NCBI GenBank assembly: GCA_035531075.1
Contig: DATKTO010000022.1
Location: 30,679-94,678 of the forward strand
Length of the DNA stretch: 64,000 bases
Direction of reading: 5' to 3'
Source of the DNA: 39-52-133 sp035531075
Lineage (GTDB): Bacteria; Pseudomonadota; Gammaproteobacteria; Burkholderiales; Gallionellaceae
Made by a program: the position numbers and the translations under genes. Positions 62,250 through 64,000 of the stretch are shown here, piece after piece (the first letter of the stretch is position 1; each line of letters starts with the position of its first letter). Below the pieces are notes generated by a model. It worked only from the letters and a program-made list of their open reading frames with translations, was not told where the DNA came from and did not search any database.

Positions 62250-62738
62250 ATGAATATGCAACCCAGCCCAACTACTGACCATCAGCTACTATCGTCTTGG
62301 CTCGCCGTTATCGGGATGTTGACGATGTACTGGTCTCCGGTTGAGCGCCACATTGATCAATGCGTTCATTTCCTCCATGGGAAACTGACTACTTCAAAAA
62401 AACAAAATAAAAAACCAACAAGGCTTGGCTCCAAGCTGGAGTTCATCAAGTGCAATATGCCGCCAGAAATTGCCGATCAGAAAAAACTCGAACTCTTGGC
62501 GAATATGACAAAGAGTACGGTTCAGATTCGAGACGTATGTGTTCATGGAGTGCTCAACTCTTACGATCACAGCAAAATTGAAATCGGCAAAATTGACGGC
62601 ACCAAAGATGGACATCACATTGAGAATTTCACCATTGACCGAGATCGTCTCGAAAACTCTGCGAAGGCTTTATCTCTATTGCAGGAGCAGTGGGGTTCCA
62701 TTGCTTCGGCGTTGTGCGAGCATACAAAAAATGGCTAA
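62250..62738 (+). CDS. cassette-encoded hypothetical protein (first cassette)
   Basis: A 162-residue protein of unknown family in the first cassette (62214-62789). It has no membrane span or signal. It is largely helical, with AVIGMLTMYWSPVERHIDQCV near the start and a basic stretch with KKQNKKP. Its shape suggests a HEPN-like or Cthe_2314-like helical protein, but I cannot name it. The stop codon lies in the first bases of attC-1, as usual for cassette genes. Start: ATG 62250, with a second ATG at 62256. Confidence 0.72.
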   Translation: MNMQPSPTTDHQLLSSWLAVIGMLTMYWSPVERHIDQCVHFLHGKLTTSKKQNKKPTRLGSKLEFIKCNMPPEIADQKKLELLANMTKSTVQIRDVCVHGVLNSYDHSKIEIGKIDGTKDGHHIENFTIDRDRLENSAKALSLLQEQWGSIASALCEHTKNG

Positions 62739-62796
62739 CCCGGCAGTCGAGAGGGACTGCGCAAAAGCGCGCAGCCCCTCACTTTTACGTTCGACC
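62732..62796 (+). other. attC-1
   Basis: Opens with TGGCTAAC (62732-62739) and closes at the core GTTCGACC (62789-62796). The inner part folds as GAGAGGGACTGCGC (62750-62763) with GCGCAGCCCCTC, leaving unpaired extrahelical bases, as in attC sites. The stop codon of the upstream gene lies inside the left end. Confidence 0.85.
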
Positions 62797-62974
62797 CCTG
62801 CTTAATCTTGTTACGCTCATCCTCCCGAATAGCACGCGCTATGTCGTTATACCCAGCGTTGAGGTAAACAAAACTAAAATATGCCCATATAATGCGCGTT
62901 AGAGGCCCAGCTCGTTCAACCTTATAATGCAGCCTAAATGGCCTTGCGACTTCGAACATAATTACCACATTCAT
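62735..62974 (-). CDS. possible antisense cassette gene, hypothetical
   Basis: The second cassette (62790-63047) has no plus-strand gene with its own start. On the minus strand a 79-codon frame begins at the ATG at 62974, preceded by GGAG. It encodes VARPFRLHYKVERAGP and YLNAGYNDIARAIREDERN, then runs into attC-1 in reverse, where its tail is attC sequence. It is unusual but not unknown for a cassette gene to face the array. The family is unrecognised and it may be non-coding. Confidence 0.35.
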   Translation of the reverse strand: MNVVIMFEVARPFRLHYKVERAGPLTRIIWAYFSFVYLNAGYNDIARAIREDERNKIKQGSNVKVRGCALLRSPSRLPG

Positions 62975-62991
62975 TCTCCGATTAAAGTTGG

Positions 62992-63054
62992 GGTCGAACC
63001 CTACGTTCGAGCGGACTGGCAAGAAGCGCCAGCCCCTCAACTACTCGTTAGAAC
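62992..63054 (+). other. attC-2
   Basis: Opens with GGTCGAAC (62992-62999) and closes at core GTTAGAAC (63047-63054). The stem GAGCGGACTGGC pairs with GCCAGCCCCTC with bulged bases. It differs in sequence from attC-3 and attC-4. Confidence 0.83.
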
Positions 63055-63087
63055 TAAACCTGCTGTTACCGAACGGGGCTGAATAAA

Positions 63088-63354
63088 ATGAACAATTGTC
63101 TAAATTCTCTTGGTTTAATTTTTGACATGCTCGGTGCTATATTTATAGCCTATGAAATTTGGTCCCCTTTTAAAGGTAAGAAATATCGAGATGATGTGAC
63201 ATTTGACGAGTCAAGTGAACCTGTTAGAGAAACTAATATATTCTCAAATTGGGAGAGTCGAAAATACAAGCTTATGTTTATTGGCCTTTGCTTGTTGGTT
63301 GTCGGTTTCTCGCTTCAACTCGCATCTAATTTTACGACACATTGTCCATTTTGA
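63088..63354 (+). CDS. cassette-encoded small membrane protein
   Basis: An 88-residue protein in the third cassette (63048-63410). There are two hydrophobic segments (about 7-24 and 60-82) with a charged loop between (KKYRDDVTFDESSEPVRE). The stop is 3 nt before attC-3 begins. It is compact, membrane-bound and of unknown function, a common type in integron cassettes. Confidence 0.72.
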   Translation: MNNCLNSLGLIFDMLGAIFIAYEIWSPFKGKKYRDDVTFDESSEPVRETNIFSNWESRKYKLMFIGLCLLVVGFSLQLASNFTTHCPF

Positions 63355-63356
63355 AA

Positions 63357-63417
63357 GTTCTAACCTTTCATTCAAGAGGGACGCGCTAAAGCGCGCCCCT
63401 TAATTTTACGTTAGCGG
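63357..63417 (+). other. attC-3
   Basis: Opens GTTCTAAC (63357-63364) and closes at core GTTAGCGG (63410-63417). The inner stem is GAGGGACGCGC with GCGCGCCCCTT, loop TAAA. It is nearly identical to attC-4 over about 45 bases, which is typical of attC sites in a chromosomal array. Confidence 0.9.
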
Positions 63418-63427
63418 TCGTAATGCA

Positions 63428-63838
63428 ATGAAGCCAGGAAATAATTTATTAAGACTCTATCTCCTAAAAGAATTTTTTCACGAAAACTGGAAGGGTTTGA
63501 TATTTGTTTTTCTGCTCTTATCGATTGTATTTGCGATTCTGTTTGCAGGAACATCACCTATAGTTACATCAAAAAAACGTTTAGGTGTTCTCGAACGTGA
63601 AGATTATGGAGTTTTCCGCGGTTCCGGTGGGGTGCGAAAGAGAATATTTTATATTCAATTGAGTGACGAGCGAGCTATAGTTATAGCGCCCTTTGAAGTA
63701 CCATTTCGAAAAGGCGAGAATGTTATTGTCTTTGAAGACATACGAAAATCTGGTTTCAGAAATTTCCGGTTTGCTGGCTATGAAAATGAAACCGCTAACC
63801 CGGCATTCAAGAGGGACGCGCTAACGCGCGCCCCTTAA
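63428..63838 (+). CDS. cassette-encoded membrane protein whose C-terminus is encoded by attC
   Basis: A 136-residue protein in the fourth cassette (63411-63845). A single membrane span is at about 22-42 (GLIFVFLLLSIVFAILF), followed by a soluble beta-rich domain (RIFYIQLSDERAIVIAPFEV). The reading frame runs through the left part of attC-4, so the last residues (NPAFKRDALTRAP) are attC sequence, not selected protein. The family is not recognised. The ribosome site is weak. Confidence 0.7.
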   Translation: MKPGNNLLRLYLLKEFFHENWKGLIFVFLLLSIVFAILFAGTSPIVTSKKRLGVLEREDYGVFRGSGGVRKRIFYIQLSDERAIVIAPFEVPFRKGENVIVFEDIRKSGFRNFRFAGYENETANPAFKRDALTRAP

Positions 63839-63852
63839 TTTTACGTTGGGCG
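63792..63852 (+). other. attC-4
   Basis: Opens CCGCTAAC (63792-63799) and closes at core GTTGGGCG (63845-63852). The inner stem is GAGGGACGCGC/GCGCGCCCCTT with loop TAAC. The preceding gene ends inside it. Confidence 0.9.
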
Positions 63853-63863
63853 TATATAAAACC

Positions 63864-64000
63864 ATGTTTGTTCAAATTGTAAAATTTAAACTTAAACCTG
63901 ATACTTCACGTGAATCATTTCTTGATCTCACTGAGCAGATGGTTGCTTGGCTCAAAAATAGAGATGGTTTTATTGCCTATGAGTTGTATGAAGGCTCAGA
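63864..64000 (+). CDS. ABM-type (antibiotic biosynthesis monooxygenase-like) protein, partial at window end
   Basis: The frame opens at the ATG at 63864, 11 nt past the attC-4 core, and runs off the window. The visible 45 residues (VQIVKFKLKPDTSRESFL, then DGFIAYELYEGS) fit the start of a ferredoxin-like ABM-superfamily domain. These small dimeric proteins include quinol monooxygenases and haem-degrading enzymes. The true function cannot be set from the fragment. It lies in the fifth cassette of the array. Confidence 0.6.
   Translation, partial: MFVQIVKFKLKPDTSRESFLDLTEQMVAWLKNRDGFIAYELYEGS

Larger units (their letters stand above)
62019..64000 (+). mobile_element. end of a chromosomal integron: intI remnant, attI, four attC sites and cassettes (continues beyond window)
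   Basis: Cassette boundaries are fixed by the G/TT core sites at 62213, 62789, 63047, 63410 and 63845. For four cassettes in a row the 8 bases at the cassette start (core G plus seven) are the exact reverse complement of the 8 bases that open its own attC: GTTAGCCA/TGGCTAAC, GTTCGACC/GGTCGAAC, GTTAGAAC/GTTCTAAC, GTTAGCGG/CCGCTAAC. This is the expected result of integrase-made cassettes. Base composition is richer in A+T than the rest of the window. Confidence 0.88.

Noticed and set aside
62213..64000. CRISPR array
   Set aside because: Repeats are attC-like, differ from each other in their ends, and are spaced by gene-length cassettes.

Overview
The window is a stretch of bacterial chromosome of betaproteobacterial type, most likely Nitrosomonadales (Gallionellaceae-like). 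This placement is inferred from gene order (rlmN-pilF-rodZ-ispG-hisS-yfgM-bamB-der-hfq-hflX-hflK-hflC-DUF2065-hisZ-purA) and from protein character; no database search was possible.

Layout. (1) 1-5840: accA (5' end cut by the window edge), tilS, a TRAP transporter (dctP, internal terminator, dctQM) and ndk. (2) 5854-20793: a long, tightly packed housekeeping run with mostly 1-4 nt overlaps, from rlmN to purA. (3) 21410-33904: a cytoplasmic NarL-type histidine kinase, an atypical type II secretion / type IV pilus-like operon (GspG, F, E, PilM/N/O/P-like, a secretin ending in a cohesin-like domain, three further prepilin-like proteins), a NarL-type response regulator and a lytic transglycosylase. 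(4) 34428-51250: a periplasmic/cell-surface operon with three consecutive multicopper-oxidase-like genes, the third fused to a >2000-residue surface-protein region. It is followed by small exported proteins, two LolA-like paralogues, a cytochrome c / periplasmic-binding fusion and a SCO1-type copper chaperone. (5) 51315-53314, minus strand: a small membrane protein, an exported protein, a DsrC/TusE-like protein without its C-terminal cysteine, and tRNA-Leu(CAG). (6) 53364-61871: rnr, rlmB, an NHL-propeller lipoprotein and a four-gene lipoprotein cluster. (7) 61913-64000: an A+T-richer integron end with a truncated intI, a candidate attI with direct repeats, four attC sites and gene cassettes, running off the window.

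How the genes may work together. The secretion operon, two-component pair and copper-oxidase operon lie side by side. This recalls Geobacter sulfurreducens, where an atypical type II system (OxpG) exports the multicopper protein OmpB. The copper ligands of one oxidase appear split over two genes here: the type 1 site and half of the trinuclear site in the first, the other half of the trinuclear site in the second, and none in the third. Together the three look like a dismembered MofA/MnxG-type large oxidase carried on a surface scaffold, with SCO and cytochrome partners. A role in extracellular Mn(II) or Fe(II) oxidation is an inference.

The second notable region is the integron end. Each cassette is self-consistent: the 8 bases at each cassette start are the exact reverse complement of the 8 bases opening its attC. 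The integrase gene is reduced to its 5' end.
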